Counted from the first letter of the stretch, positions 7,867 to 17,297 are shown. The stretch: 41,255 bases of DNA from an uncultured Clostridia bacterium (GCA_934120045.1 CAKOTF010000011.1:1-41255), one strand, 5' to 3'. Program-made: numbers and translations. Notes: generated from the sequence alone by a model not told the origin.

Positions 7867-8682
7867 ATGATAAAAGAAAAAATCAATGAATTATCTAAAA
7901 ATATGAAAGAAGATCATATAAGCGAAAGTTCAGCACAATGTGCATATTATACAATATTATCATTTATACCATTTATAATGTTAGTAATAACACTTATACA
8001 ATATACAGGAATTGAGCCACAAACACTATTTGATGTAATTTCTAAAATAATTCCATCAAGTATGAGTGAGATGATATTAGGAATTGTACAAGAAGTATAT
8101 TCAAAATCAATAGGTACAATTTCAATTTCTGTAATATTTACAATTTGGGCGGCAGGAAAAGGATTATATGCATTGACAAAAGGATTACAGATTGTGTATA
8201 ATACAGACGATAAAGAAGAAACATCATATTTATATACAAGAGTAAAAGCTGTTATTGAAACAATAGTATTTATAGTATTGATTGTAATGGGACTAACATT
8301 ATTAGTATTTGGTAATGGAATTATAAGTATAATAAAAGAAAAATTTGGAACATTAGAAAATTACAATTTAATTTCATCAATAGTAACAGAAATTGGATTG
8401 ATTTTTGTAACATTTATTGTATTTATATTATTATATAAATTTATGCCAAAACATAAAAAGACATTAAAAACTCAAGTATATGGGGCAATATTTGGAGCAA
8501 TAGCATTAAATGTAATTTCATTTGTATTTTCAAGATATTTAACAATATTTAAAGGATTTTCAATAACATATGGAAGTTTAACAACAGTAATGTTAATAAT
8601 GATGTGGACATATTCATGTTTCTATGCATTATTTTTAGGAGCAGAATTAAATAAAATATTAAACCAAAAAAAGGAGAATTAG
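7867..8682 (+). CDS. YihY/BrkB-family inner membrane protein
   Basis: 271 residues with about six membrane helices. The N-terminus has the family's SSAQCAYYTILSFIPFIMLVI pattern (compare 'aa.aayfallsllPlll' in YihY/RbnN). The central IWAAGKGLYALTKGLQIVYN and C-terminal YGSLTTVMLIMMWTYSCFYALFLGAELN segments are also typical. Early annotation as RNase BN is not supported for this family; the true role is unknown. AGGAG precedes the ATG. The next gene starts 1 base after the stop, so the two are translationally linked. Confidence 0.88.
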   Translation: MIKEKINELSKNMKEDHISESSAQCAYYTILSFIPFIMLVITLIQYTGIEPQTLFDVISKIIPSSMSEMILGIVQEVYSKSIGTISISVIFTIWAAGKGLYALTKGLQIVYNTDDKEETSYLYTRVKAVIETIVFIVLIVMGLTLLVFGNGIISIIKEKFGTLENYNLISSIVTEIGLIFVTFIVFILLYKFMPKHKKTLKTQVYGAIFGAIALNVISFVFSRYLTIFKGFSITYGSLTTVMLIMMWTYSCFYALFLGAELNKILNQKKEN

Positions 8683-8683
8683 G

Positions 8684-9394
8684 ATGAATATTGACGAAGT
8701 AAAAATATATGTACTAGTATTTTTCATATATGCTTTTGCTGGATGGATAATGGAAACAACATCAATTTCAATAAGAAATAAAAAGTTTGTAAATAGAGGT
8801 TTTTTAATTGGGCCTGTTTGTCCAATATATGGATATGGAGTAGTATTAGTAAGTTTATTATTACAAAAATATCAGAATGATATAATAGTAACATTTTTTA
8901 TGTCTATAATAATTTGTGGTTTTCTAGAATATTTTACAAGTTATTTTATGGAAATAATATTTAAGGCAAGATGGTGGGATTATAGTCAAAGAAAATTTAA
9001 TATTAATGGTAGAGTTTGTTTAGAAAATTTAGTATTATTTGGATTAGCAAGTTGTGTAATAATATATGTAACAAATCCATTTATAATAAAACATTTAAAA
9101 ATGATACCAAGTATGGTACAAAATGTATTGATTGGAGCATTATTAGCAGTCCATTTAGTTGATAATATTGTATCATATAAGATTATACTTAACTTGAAAA
9201 AGGTATCAAATGAAATTAAAGATGATACAATTGAAATTTCTGAAAAGGTTAAAAATATTATACATAATAAATCTAGATTATATAGAAGATTGGTAAATGC
9301 ATTCCCTAATATAAAAGAAAAAGTTCAATTTAAAAAGTGGACTTTGAAAGAAAAATTAGAAGATATAAAGAGACAAATCAAAAAAGAAGCATAG
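8684..9394 (+). CDS. CmpB-family putative ABC transporter permease (PF06541-like) membrane protein
   Basis: 236 residues, with five or so membrane helices in the first ~165 and a charged cytoplasmic tail. Hallmarks are FAGWIMETTSISIRNKKFVNRGFLIGP near the N-terminus, CPIYGYGVV, and the segment ARWWDYS..KFNINGRVCLENL. Family members are widespread in Clostridia; despite the name, no ATPase partner or transport function is established. It starts 1 base after the YihY-family gene, with the ribosome binding site (AAGGAG) inside the end of that gene. Its stop lies inside the terminator hairpin. Confidence 0.85.
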   Translation: MNIDEVKIYVLVFFIYAFAGWIMETTSISIRNKKFVNRGFLIGPVCPIYGYGVVLVSLLLQKYQNDIIVTFFMSIIICGFLEYFTSYFMEIIFKARWWDYSQRKFNINGRVCLENLVLFGLASCVIIYVTNPFIIKHLKMIPSMVQNVLIGALLAVHLVDNIVSYKIILNLKKVSNEIKDDTIEISEKVKNIIHNKSRLYRRLVNAFPNIKEKVQFKKWTLKEKLEDIKRQIKKEA

Positions 9395-9407
9395 AGCTTC
9401 TTTTTTT
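9381..9407 (+). terminator. Rho-independent terminator overlapping the stop codon
   Basis: AAAAAGAAGC (9381-9390) pairs with GCTTCTTTTT within 9396-9407, with a 5-nt loop and seven T. The TAG stop at 9392-9394 is in the loop. Confidence 0.85.
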
Positions 9408-9508
9408 GCACTTATCATTCCTAAATGACCAATTAGATTAAAACAATAGAAAAAAAATTAAAAGTATGATATAATAAAAACATCAATTATAAGAAAGGGG
9501 AAAATAAA

Positions 9509-10399
9509 TTGGGATTAGTTTTAAAAAATGTTTCTAAAACATTTGTAGGAAAAAGAGCAGTAGATAATATTTCATTTGAACTAAATAAGCCAGGAGTATT
9601 TGGATTATTAGGAACAAATGGAGCAGGAAAAACAACTACAATAAGAATGTTATTAGGAATAATAAAAAAAGATAGTGGTGAGATAACTTGGAATGGGAAA
9701 GCAGTAGATAGAAAATCAGTTAACTTTGGCTATCTACCAGAAGAAAGAGGAGTTTATCCAAAGACAAAAATATATAATCAATTAATGTATTTTGCTGAAT
9801 TAAAAGGAATGAAAAAAGAAGAAGCAGATGAAGCAATAAAAAATTGGGCAAAAAAATTAAAAGTGGAAGAATATTTAGATAAACCAGCAGAAAAATTATC
9901 AAAAGGAAATCAACAAAAAATTCAATTTATGACAGCAGTAATACATAATCCAGAATTATTAGTATTGGATGAACCATTTAGTGGATTAGATCCAGTGAAT
10001 ACTGAATTATTGAAAAATATAATAATTAATTTAGTAAAAGAAGGAAAATACATAATAATGTCAGCACATCAAATGTCTACAATTGAGGAATTTTGTTCAG
10101 ATATATTAATTTTAAATAAAGGAAAAACAGTCATAAAAGGTAATTTGAAAGAAATAAAAGATACATATCCAGCAAACAGAGTTCAAATTGAAACAAATGA
10201 GAATATAGAGACAGATATTAAAAAATTAGGATTTGAAATTGAAAATATAAAAAATTATAGTTATACAGTAAAAATATTTGATGAACAAAAGGCACATGAA
10301 TTATTAAAAGAATTAGTGATAAAAGGAATAACAATAAATAAATTTGAAATAATGAAGCCAACATTAAATGATATTTTCATAGAAAAGGTGGGTGAATAA
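9509..10399 (+). CDS. ABC transporter ATP-binding protein (NatA-like)
   Basis: 296 residues, a complete nucleotide-binding domain. Walker A is GTNGAGKTTT (~35-44), the signature motif is LSKGNQQKIQ (LSKGN instead of LSGGQ, common in this subfamily), Walker B with D-loop is LLVLDEPFSGLDP, and the H-loop His is in MSAHQM. A ~70-residue C-terminal extension is DUF4162-like. The start is TTG at 9509, chosen because AGAAAGGGG lies 9 bases upstream and no ATG is suitable. It overlaps or abuts the permease gene, so the two form a NatAB-like exporter of Na+ or a small toxic compound. A TATAAT element at 9470-9475 may be its -10. Confidence 0.93.
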   Translation: MGLVLKNVSKTFVGKRAVDNISFELNKPGVFGLLGTNGAGKTTTIRMLLGIIKKDSGEITWNGKAVDRKSVNFGYLPEERGVYPKTKIYNQLMYFAELKGMKKEEADEAIKNWAKKLKVEEYLDKPAEKLSKGNQQKIQFMTAVIHNPELLVLDEPFSGLDPVNTELLKNIIINLVKEGKYIIMSAHQMSTIEEFCSDILILNKGKTVIKGNLKEIKDTYPANRVQIETNENIETDIKKLGFEIENIKNYSYTVKIFDEQKAHELLKELVIKGITINKFEIMKPTLNDIFIEKVGE

Positions 10400-10400
10400 A

Positions 10401-11615
10401 ATGAAAGATTTATTTATAGTAACAAAGTTTACAATGAAAGATATGCTACAAAGAAAATCATTTATAATAACAACAATAATATTTTTGATAATGATAGTAG
10501 TTGGATTTAACATACCAAATTTTATGAAAATGTTAAATAAAGATTCAGATGTAAATAAAATTGAAATAATTGATTCTGGAAATGTATTTGAAGGAACACT
10601 TGAAAGTTTAAAAGATTTAGATACAGGATATGAAATTCAGATTTTAAATGAAGATTATGAAAAAATAAAGGAAAAAATAGAAAATGAAGAAATTGATTCT
10701 GCAATAATAGTGGAAAAGCAAGATGAAAATATAAAAATTAGATATATAGTAAAAAGTGCAACAATGATGTCAGGAGTACCAGAAAACATTATTTCAACAT
10801 TAAATACATTATATACAAATATTCAAATTAATAAATTAGGATTAACAGAAGAACAATTGAAATCTATTACTCCAAATTTTGAATTTGCATTAGAACAAAC
10901 TGATGAAGAGGCAAGTGGAAATGTATATGCTATGATGTTACTTTCAATAGTATTATTTTATGCAATATATTTTTGTGCATATCAAGTATCAAGTTCAATT
11001 ACAACAGAAAAAACATCAAAAATAATTGAAACACTTGTAACATCTACATCACCAAAGACAATTGTATTAGGGAAAACACTTGGAATAGGAAATGTTGGAT
11101 TATTACAAATGATATTATTAGTAGGAACAGCATTAATTAGTGCGAAAATGTTTTTAGAACCAGGTACATTAGATTCAATAATAGATGTATCAAAAATAAC
11201 ACCATATTTAGGAATTATAACAATAATTTATTTTATATTTGGATATTTTGAATATGCTTTATTATATGCTTTAACAGGTTCAACAGTGAGCAAACCAGAA
11301 GATATTCAATCTGCAAATGGACCAGTTGCAATCCTTGCAGTAATAGGATTTTATTTATCATATTTTACGATGATGAATCCAGCAAGTGAGTTGAATATTT
11401 TTGCATCAATACTTCCAATTTCATCACCATTTTGTATGCCATTTAGAATAATGATGGGACTTGCTAAGCCAACAGATGTTATAATTTCAATTGTAATCTT
11501 ATTAATAACAGGTATTATAATTGCAAAAATAGCTATAAAAATCTATTCAAATGCTATTTTAAATTATGGTACTAAAATGAGTTTTAATGATATTGTAAAA
11601 ATGTATAAAGACTAG
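10401..11615 (+). CDS. ABC-2 family permease (NatB-like)
   Basis: 404 residues from the ATG at 10401, preferred over an in-frame GTG at 10392 because AGGTGGG (10387-10393) is then well spaced. One membrane helix near the N-terminus (~20-40) precedes a large extracytoplasmic domain (~45-170), followed by five or six C-terminal helices with the family segment TTEKTSKIIETLVTSTSPKTIVLGKTLG. This is the NatB/ABC2_membrane_3 layout. It begins immediately after the ATPase stop and is its obvious partner in the membrane. Substrate unknown. Confidence 0.92.
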   Translation: MKDLFIVTKFTMKDMLQRKSFIITTIIFLIMIVVGFNIPNFMKMLNKDSDVNKIEIIDSGNVFEGTLESLKDLDTGYEIQILNEDYEKIKEKIENEEIDSAIIVEKQDENIKIRYIVKSATMMSGVPENIISTLNTLYTNIQINKLGLTEEQLKSITPNFEFALEQTDEEASGNVYAMMLLSIVLFYAIYFCAYQVSSSITTEKTSKIIETLVTSTSPKTIVLGKTLGIGNVGLLQMILLVGTALISAKMFLEPGTLDSIIDVSKITPYLGIITIIYFIFGYFEYALLYALTGSTVSKPEDIQSANGPVAILAVIGFYLSYFTMMNPASELNIFASILPISSPFCMPFRIMMGLAKPTDVIISIVILLITGIIIAKIAIKIYSNAILNYGTKMSFNDIVKMYKD

Positions 11616-11631
11616 AGCAAGGCTTACTACG

Positions 11632-11661
11632 CTTTACAAATTATGTAAAGTATGATATAAT
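11632..11661 (+). promoter_or_regulatory. SigmaA-type promoter with an overlapping operator-like dyad
   Basis: TTTACA (11633-11638), 17-bp spacer, TATAAT (11656-11661). A perfect dyad, CTTTACA (11632-11638) and TGTAAAG (11644-11650), covers the -35 and half of the spacer. A bound repressor there would block transcription. The TACA/TGTA core resembles BlaI/MecI or CopY-type operators, but no such regulator is in the window. Confidence 0.65.
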
Positions 11662-11693
11662 AAGTTAAATAGCAAGTTGCTTTGTTGAGCAAT

Positions 11694-11739
11694 AACCTAT
11701 TATACAAATTATTAATGGGTTTCCACTGTAGTGTGGAGG
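11694..11739 (+). promoter_or_regulatory. Two leader hairpins, the second partly masking the ribosome binding site
   Basis: AACCTATTA (11694-11702) pairs with TAATGGGTT (11713-11721). Next, TCCAC (11722-11726) pairs with GTGGA (11733-11737), which takes up the first part of the GGAGG ribosome binding site (11735-11739) of the gene at 11752. The ~85-nt leader is therefore highly structured and could control translation. Confidence 0.5.
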
Positions 11740-11751
11740 AAAGGATTTTTT

Positions 11752-12219
11752 ATGAAAAAGTCGAATTTTTATCGTTTCCGGAATTGTTTCCGTGCAATCG
11801 CTATTGGCACTTTGATTTTCATTTTGATTTATGCGAGCGCTATGTTGGCACCTAAGTTGATATCTGATAAAAGTACGAAGTTAAAAGTTTATCGGATGTC
11901 TAACAATGAATCCAATAATTGTACAATGGATCTTTACAATGATTATGTAACTAGTTTGAAAGGGGTGTCGATTCAGCCATATGCTGCTGACACTCAATAT
12001 GTCATTGACTTGAAAGGAACATATAACAAGATTTCAGTTTCGACTTATAATTCAATCCGAAAGGAGTGGGAAGATAAGGATATTATTGCTTTAGGAAATG
12101 AGCAGTATTCGATTAAGCCTGAAGCGGTAGGTTATTTTGATCATGACCATACAGTTACATACTGTGTCAGCATTGAAAATGGAGATGATATTCAAAAGTA
12201 CTATTTTACTGTTAAGTGA
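11752..12219 (+). CDS. Small membrane-anchored hypothetical protein with foreign codon use
   Basis: 155 residues from the ATG at 11752, chosen over an upstream GTG because GGAGGAAAGG is correctly placed. One membrane helix (~15-36) follows a basic N-terminus; the remaining ~115 residues would be outside and look like a small beta domain. No family recognised. All five Arg codons are CGN and there are many C-ending codons, whereas neighbours use AGA almost exclusively. This suggests recent acquisition. It has its own promoter/operator, a structured leader and its own terminator, so it is an independent cassette. Its proximity to the NatAB exporter may be chance. Confidence 0.7.
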   Translation: MKKSNFYRFRNCFRAIAIGTLIFILIYASAMLAPKLISDKSTKLKVYRMSNNESNNCTMDLYNDYVTSLKGVSIQPYAADTQYVIDLKGTYNKISVSTYNSIRKEWEDKDIIALGNEQYSIKPEAVGYFDHDHTVTYCVSIENGDDIQKYYFTVK

Positions 12220-12251
12220 AATAGTATAAAAAGTTCATAAATCCGTAAAAC

Positions 12252-12294
12252 CAAAAGAGTTCTTCTATTATTTGGAGGGACTCTTTTGTTTTTT
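12252..12294 (+). terminator. Rho-independent terminator
   Basis: CAAAAGAGT (12252-12260) pairs with ACTCTTTTG (12280-12288), followed by TTTTTT. It closes the small cassette 11632-12219. Confidence 0.85.
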
Positions 12295-12343
12295 GATATT
12301 AAATTTTAAAACATAATTATAAATAATAAAACCTTTCAATATA

Positions 12344-12372
12344 TTGACATTGTAAGACTTTATTGATAAAAT
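12344..12372 (+). promoter_or_regulatory. SigmaA-type promoter of smc
   Basis: TTGACA (12344-12349), 17-bp spacer, TAAAAT (12367-12372). It predicts a leader of about 45-50 nt before the ATG at 12427. Confidence 0.75.
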
Positions 12373-12426
12373 TGCAATAGATTTTAAAGTTTTAATAATA
12401 TATAAATAAAAACAAAGGTGAAAAAA

Positions 12427-15400
12427 ATGTATTTAAAAAGACTAGAAATGCAAGGATTCAAATCATTTGCAGATAAAACAATATTAGAATTTAGACCTGG
12501 AATAACAGGAGTAATAGGACCAAATGGATCTGGAAAAAGTAATATATCTGATGCTATAAGATGGATACTTGGTGAGCAAAGTATGAAATCATTAAGAGGA
12601 AATAAAACACAAGATATAATATTTGCTGGAACACAAAACAGAAAATCATTGGGATTTGCAGAAGCATCATTAGTATTCGACAATACTGATGGAACACTAC
12701 CAATTGAATTTTCAGAAGTAACAATTACAAGAAAAATCTACAGAAGTGGAGAAACAGGATATTATATAAATAAAGCACCATGTAGACTAAAAGATGTTAT
12801 TGAATTATTTATGGACACTGGAATAGGAAGAGATGGATATTCGATAATAGGTCAAGGAAAAGTTGATGAAATATTAAGTAATAAATCAGAAGATAGAAGA
12901 CATATATTTGAAGAAGCAGCAGGAATAGTAAAATATAGGTCAAGAAAAGAAGAAACAGAGAAAAAGTTAGAACAAACAAAACTTAATTTATTGAGAATAA
13001 ATGATATTATAATAGAAATAGAAGGAAACTTAGAACCATTACAACTTCAATCAGATAAGGCAAAAAAATACTTAAATCTAAAAGAAGAATTAAAAAATAT
13101 AGAAATTGGACTATTTTTATATAATATTGATAAATACAAAAAAGATTTAGAAGTACTTGTTCAAGATGAAGATATAATGAAATCAACATTAAATCAAGAA
13201 GAAGGAAAACTTGAAAAAATAAAAATTTTAAAAGAAGAATTAAAAGATGAAATTGATGAAATAACAACAAAAATCGAAGAAATGCAAAATATTGGGTTTG
13301 AGAGTCAAAAACAAATAGAACAATGTAATTCTAATATTAATGTATCAGAAGCAAAAATTCAAAATAATAAAGAAATTGCAGAAAGAAATAAAATAGAAAT
13401 ATCTGAATTACAAGAGAAAATTGCTAGTTTAAAAAATGATATAGAACAAAAAGAGTCAAAGAAGAGTAATCTAAAAGAAAATAAAGCAAAATTTGAAAAT
13501 GAATTAAAAGAAAAAGAAGAAGAATTAGCTAAATTAACAGCAAGTTTAAGCTCAAAAGAGCTTGAAATGGAAGAAATCAAAAAGACTATAGAAAAAAATA
13601 CTGATAGAAAATATGAATTACAAGCAGAAATAAGTAAAAAACAAGCTAATATAGATAATTTCGAAAAACGAAAAAGTCAATTAAATCTAGAAATATCATC
13701 ACAAACATTTGAAATAGATAGAATTAGAATAAAAAAAGAAGATATTGCCAAAGAATTTAATGAAACAGAATCAAATAGAAATAATATTTTGAAAAAGCTT
13801 GAAGAAATAAGAAAACAAAAAAATGAAATTACAACAAAAATTAAAGAGTTTGAAATTCAAATTGCTAATTTAACAAATGAAATGAGGATGAAAACATCAA
13901 GATATAATTTTCTTGTAGAAACAGAAAAAGAAAAAGAAGGTTATGCAAAGAGTGTAAAATCATTATTAATTGATTGCGAAAAAGCAAAAGAACTTGGAAA
14001 AGGTATGCATGGTGTTTTGGCAAATATTATAGATGTGCCAAAAGAATATCAAACAGCAATTGAAATGTGTTTAGGAGCAAGCTTACAAAATATTGTTACA
14101 GAAACAGAAGAAGATGCAAAAAAACTAATTGAGCATTTGAGAACAAATAATTTAGGAAGAGCTTCATTCTTACCAATTACATCTGTAAAAGGAAAAAAAT
14201 TAGATAATATAAAAGGAAAAAAAGATGGAGTAATAGGTATTGCTTGTGATTTAATAAAATTTGATAAAAAATATGAGCAAATCATATTAAATTTATTAGG
14301 AAGAACAGTTATTGTTGACAATATGCAAAATGCAATAAAACTTTCAAAAGAAAATAATTATTCATTCAGAATAATTACATTAGAAGGTGATGTAATAAAT
14401 CCATCTGGAGCAATAACTGGTGGATCAGTAACTAAAAAAACAGTTAATATTTTAGGCAGAAGTAAAGAAATTGAAGAATTAAATATACAAATTATGGAAA
14501 TAAAAGAAAAGATTTCAAAATTAGAAAAATCAAAAGAAGAATATGAAAACTCATCAGAAAATGTATTAGAAGAGGCAGAAAATTTAGAAAAACAATTACA
14601 AGAAATTGAAATTTCTTATGCAACAGAAAAACAAAGAGTTGAATCAATTGATGAAAATATCCAAACTATAAAAGATAGAATAAATAAGCAAAAAGAAGAG
14701 ATTTCAAAGTCAGAAGAAAATAAAAAAGAACTATTAAAATCAAAAGAATTAGATGAACAAGAGATGGCTAAAATTTCTAAGGAAAATGAAGAAAAACAAG
14801 CAATTATAGATGAATTTGCAAGTTCAAACAAAGATAGTCAAACATATATAGATAACTTAAATGAAGATATTACAGATTTAAAAATATCTGTATCATCATT
14901 TAATGAAAGTGAAATGTCAATTCAAGAAATGTCAGAAATGATTAATAAAGAAATTGAAACACATACCAAAAATGTTGAAATCAAGAAAGCTCAAATTGAA
15001 AAAGATGAAAAAGAAAATATTGAACTTGAAAAACAAATAGAAGAAACTAAAAAACAAATAGAAGAAATAAAATCTCAAGTTTCTAATAGTGGTGAAAATA
15101 TTGAAAAATTGAAAAAAGATAGAATTGCCAAAAATGAAAAGCTAACTAAAAAAGAAGATGAACAAACTGATGAATTTAAAGTAATAGAGGACTTAAAAGC
15201 ACAAGTTACAAAATTAGAAGTTAAGAAAACCAAAATAGAAGAAGACATTACAGAAATTATAAATAAGATGTGGGAAGAATATGAATTAACTCCTAATAAT
15301 GCAGGAAATTATCCAATGCCAGAAAATGTACAATTAACTCAAAGAAAAGTTAATAATTTACGTACAGATATAAGAGAATTAGGTAGTGTAAGTGTTGATT

Positions 15401-15978
15401 CTATTGAAGAATATAAGAATTTAAAACAAAGATATGATTTTATGTGTGAACAAAGATTAGATTTAGAAAGTACAATGGCAAAACTTAATAAAGTAATTGT
15501 TGAAATGCTAGATGTTATGAAAACACAGTTTAAAGAAAAATTTGAAATTATTAATAAGAACTTTGGAGAAGTATTCAAAGAATTATTTGGTGGAGGAATG
15601 GCAGAAGTATCATTAACAGATGAAAATAATATTCTTGAAAGTGGAATAGAAATAAATGTACAACCACCAGGAAAAAAACTTCAAAGTATGTTATTACTTT
15701 CAGGTGGAGAAAGAGCATTTACAGCTATTGCATTGTTATTTGCAATATTAAAAATAAATCCAGCACCATTTTGCGTACTTGATGAAATTGAAGCAGCACT
15801 TGATGATGTTAATGTTTACAGATATGCTGAATACTTAAAGAAATTTGCTAAAGACACTCAATTTTTAATAATTACACACAGAAAAGGAACAATGGAAGCA
15901 GCAGATACTATTTATGGTGTTACAATGGAAGAAAAAGGTATTTCAAAATTATTATCAATGAAATTAAAGGAATCATAA
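12427..15978 (+). CDS. smc: Chromosome segregation protein SMC
   Basis: 1183 residues, the normal length. The start MYLKRLEMQGFKSF matches the family N-terminus and follows AAAGGTG; a GTG three codons earlier is less likely. The N-terminal ATPase half has Walker A GPNGSGKSN (~32-40). A long coiled coil (~165-500) leads to the hinge (~515-675, GMHGVLANIIDVPKEY and GDVINPSGAITGGS). The second coiled coil is followed by the C-terminal ATPase half with signature LLLSGGERAFTAIALLFAIL and Walker B FCVLDEIEAALDD. The protein dimerises and, with ScpA/ScpB, compacts and segregates the chromosome. It is monocistronic here; rnc and ftsY, common neighbours in Firmicutes, are not adjacent. Confidence 0.97.
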   Translation: MYLKRLEMQGFKSFADKTILEFRPGITGVIGPNGSGKSNISDAIRWILGEQSMKSLRGNKTQDIIFAGTQNRKSLGFAEASLVFDNTDGTLPIEFSEVTITRKIYRSGETGYYINKAPCRLKDVIELFMDTGIGRDGYSIIGQGKVDEILSNKSEDRRHIFEEAAGIVKYRSRKEETEKKLEQTKLNLLRINDIIIEIEGNLEPLQLQSDKAKKYLNLKEELKNIEIGLFLYNIDKYKKDLEVLVQDEDIMKSTLNQEEGKLEKIKILKEELKDEIDEITTKIEEMQNIGFESQKQIEQCNSNINVSEAKIQNNKEIAERNKIEISELQEKIASLKNDIEQKESKKSNLKENKAKFENELKEKEEELAKLTASLSSKELEMEEIKKTIEKNTDRKYELQAEISKKQANIDNFEKRKSQLNLEISSQTFEIDRIRIKKEDIAKEFNETESNRNNILKKLEEIRKQKNEITTKIKEFEIQIANLTNEMRMKTSRYNFLVETEKEKEGYAKSVKSLLIDCEKAKELGKGMHGVLANIIDVPKEYQTAIEMCLGASLQNIVTETEEDAKKLIEHLRTNNLGRASFLPITSVKGKKLDNIKGKKDGVIGIACDLIKFDKKYEQIILNLLGRTVIVDNMQNAIKLSKENNYSFRIITLEGDVINPSGAITGGSVTKKTVNILGRSKEIEELNIQIMEIKEKISKLEKSKEEYENSSENVLEEAENLEKQLQEIEISYATEKQRVESIDENIQTIKDRINKQKEEISKSEENKKELLKSKELDEQEMAKISKENEEKQAIIDEFASSNKDSQTYIDNLNEDITDLKISVSSFNESEMSIQEMSEMINKEIETHTKNVEIKKAQIEKDEKENIELEKQIEETKKQIEEIKSQVSNSGENIEKLKKDRIAKNEKLTKKEDEQTDEFKVIEDLKAQVTKLEVKKTKIEEDITEIINKMWEEYELTPNNAGNYPMPENVQLTQRKVNNLRTDIRELGSVSVDSIEEYKNLKQRYDFMCEQRLDLESTMAKLNKVIVEMLDVMKTQFKEKFEIINKNFGEVFKELFGGGMAEVSLTDENNILESGIEINVQPPGKKLQSMLLLSGGERAFTAIALLFAILKINPAPFCVLDEIEAALDDVNVYRYAEYLKKFAKDTQFLIITHRKGTMEAADTIYGVTMEEKGISKLLSMKLKES

Positions 15979-15981
15979 AAC

Positions 15982-16013
15982 AAAAGAAGCTACAATCAGT
16001 AGCTTCTTTTATA
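15982..16013. terminator. Bidirectional terminator between smc and the YtaF-like gene
   Basis: AAAAGAAGCTAC (15982-15993) pairs perfectly with GTAGCTTCTTTT (15999-16010). T-rich sequence follows on both strands. Confidence 0.88.
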
Positions 16014-16554
16014 ATCTTATTAATCCAATTAAAATCAAAACAATTCCAGAAAAAATAGATAAATATTTATCAGAAATATTTATTTTTTTACTAGCAGAAT
16101 ATGCAATAATATTACCACAATTTATAAATATAGTATGAAATAATGCAGCACAAAATGGATAGATAAATCCAGTTATACCAATTATTCCACAGCTAAGTCC
16201 AACACAACTGGCATCAGTTGAAACTGCTAATGCTAATAAAATAGCCTCATTTTTGTCAATAGAATTTGAATGATCTAAATCGTAATCTTTTGTATTTTTA
16301 TTAAAACTCTTATAAATCGAATATATTCCAAGAAAAATTAATAAAGCAGAACCAATAAATGTTGCAACAGATGCTGAAAATAATCTTGAAATATGTTTTC
16401 CGAGAAAAATTGCAATTGATGTTGAAACAAATGCAATTGAAAAAACAATTAAATTACTAATTCTTGTGATTCTAGAATGCTTTATACCATATGTAATTCC
16501 TAATGTCAAAGCATCTATACTAACAGATATAGCAAGTAATATACAACTTATCAT
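16009..16554 (-). CDS. YtaF-like sporulation membrane protein, copy 2
   Basis: 181 residues with about six membrane helices, in the YtaF/MntP (DUF204) group. The start at 16554 (MISCILLAISVSIDALTLGI) is preferred over an upstream TTG because AGAAAGGA is well placed and it aligns with the start of the neighbouring paralogue. Family marks are the repeated small-residue/Asp helices (SVSIDALTLGI and VSTDASCVGLSCGI) and the loop YDLDHSNSIDKNEA. MntP proteins export Mn2+; YtaF is linked to sporulation. The membrane Asp residues suggest cation handling. It lies downstream of its paralogue on the minus strand. Confidence 0.85.
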   Translation of the reverse strand: MISCILLAISVSIDALTLGITYGIKHSRITRISNLIVFSIAFVSTSIAIFLGKHISRLFSASVATFIGSALLIFLGIYSIYKSFNKNTKDYDLDHSNSIDKNEAILLALAVSTDASCVGLSCGIIGITGFIYPFCAALFHTIFINCGNIIAYSASKKINISDKYLSIFSGIVLILIGLIRL

Positions 16555-16634
16555 ATAAAATAGAATCCTTTCTGACAATTAATTGATAGTCTATCTTATA
16601 TAATCATATGCATAATTTGCTAAAATGAGACAAA

Positions 16635-17189
16635 TTAAAACAAAATTTTTAATATACCTAATAAAATAAGAGCAAAAGATGATAGATAAGATAGAATATT
16701 ATTAGAAATACTAAATTTTGATAATAATAAATTAGCAATATTTATACTGCAATTTATAAAAAATAATTGAAATATTGAAACAAATATAGGCAATAAAATA
16801 TCATTTGTTCCAATTATACCACTTCCGAGTCCTACGCAAAAAGAGTCAACTGATAAAGCTAATCCCAAAAGAATAGCTTCTTTTTTGTCAATTATATTTG
16901 AATGATCAAAATCATAGTCAGTAGTTTTGTTTGAAAGATTTTTATATATTCCATAAATTCCTAGAAATATCAATAAAAATGAGCCAACTAATAAAGAACA
17001 TTTTTCTGATATGATTGAAGAAATAGTATTACCAATAAATATTGAAATACTTGTTATTATAAATGATATTATGAATAATATAAAATTACTTATTTTCGAA
17101 ATTTTTGTATGTTTTATTCCATAAGAAATTCCAATTCCAAGAGAGTCTATGCTTACTGAAAGAGCAAGTAAAATACAGTTTAATATCAT
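16635..17189 (-). CDS. YtaF-like sporulation membrane protein, copy 1
   Basis: 184 residues with six predicted membrane helices, homologous end to end to the next gene on this strand. Shared elements include NCILLALSVSIDSLGIGISYGIKH-type helix 1, the loop YDFDHSNIIDKKEA, and ALSVDSFCVGLGSGIIG with its membrane Asp. The start at 17189 follows TTGGAG. It is the promoter-proximal copy, about 80 bp ahead of copy 2. The copies are clearly diverged, so this is an old tandem duplication. They may act as a heterodimer; that is inference. Confidence 0.85.
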   Translation of the reverse strand: MILNCILLALSVSIDSLGIGISYGIKHTKISKISNFILFIISFIITSISIFIGNTISSIISEKCSLLVGSFLLIFLGIYGIYKNLSNKTTDYDFDHSNIIDKKEAILLGLALSVDSFCVGLGSGIIGTNDILLPIFVSIFQLFFINCSINIANLLLSKFSISNNILSYLSSFALILLGILKILF

Positions 17190-17267
17190 AAAATAGCTCC
17201 AATCTAAAAACTTTTTTACAATATTATATGTAAACTTGATTACTAAAGTGACTTTTATAAAATTTTA

Positions 17268-17294
17268 AAGAAAAAAGCATCAAAATGATGCTTA
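17268..17294 (-). terminator. Minus-strand terminator after the small multidrug-export-family gene
   Basis: AAGCATCA and TGATGCTT form a hairpin with an AAA loop (about 17275-17293). In the minus direction it is followed by a T run (plus-strand A run 17269-17276). Confidence 0.8.
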
Positions 17295-17297
17295 AAA

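Noticed and set aside
12673..12682. TTCGACA (reverse 0A box) inside smc
   Set aside because: It is inside a conserved coding region with no promoter nearby.
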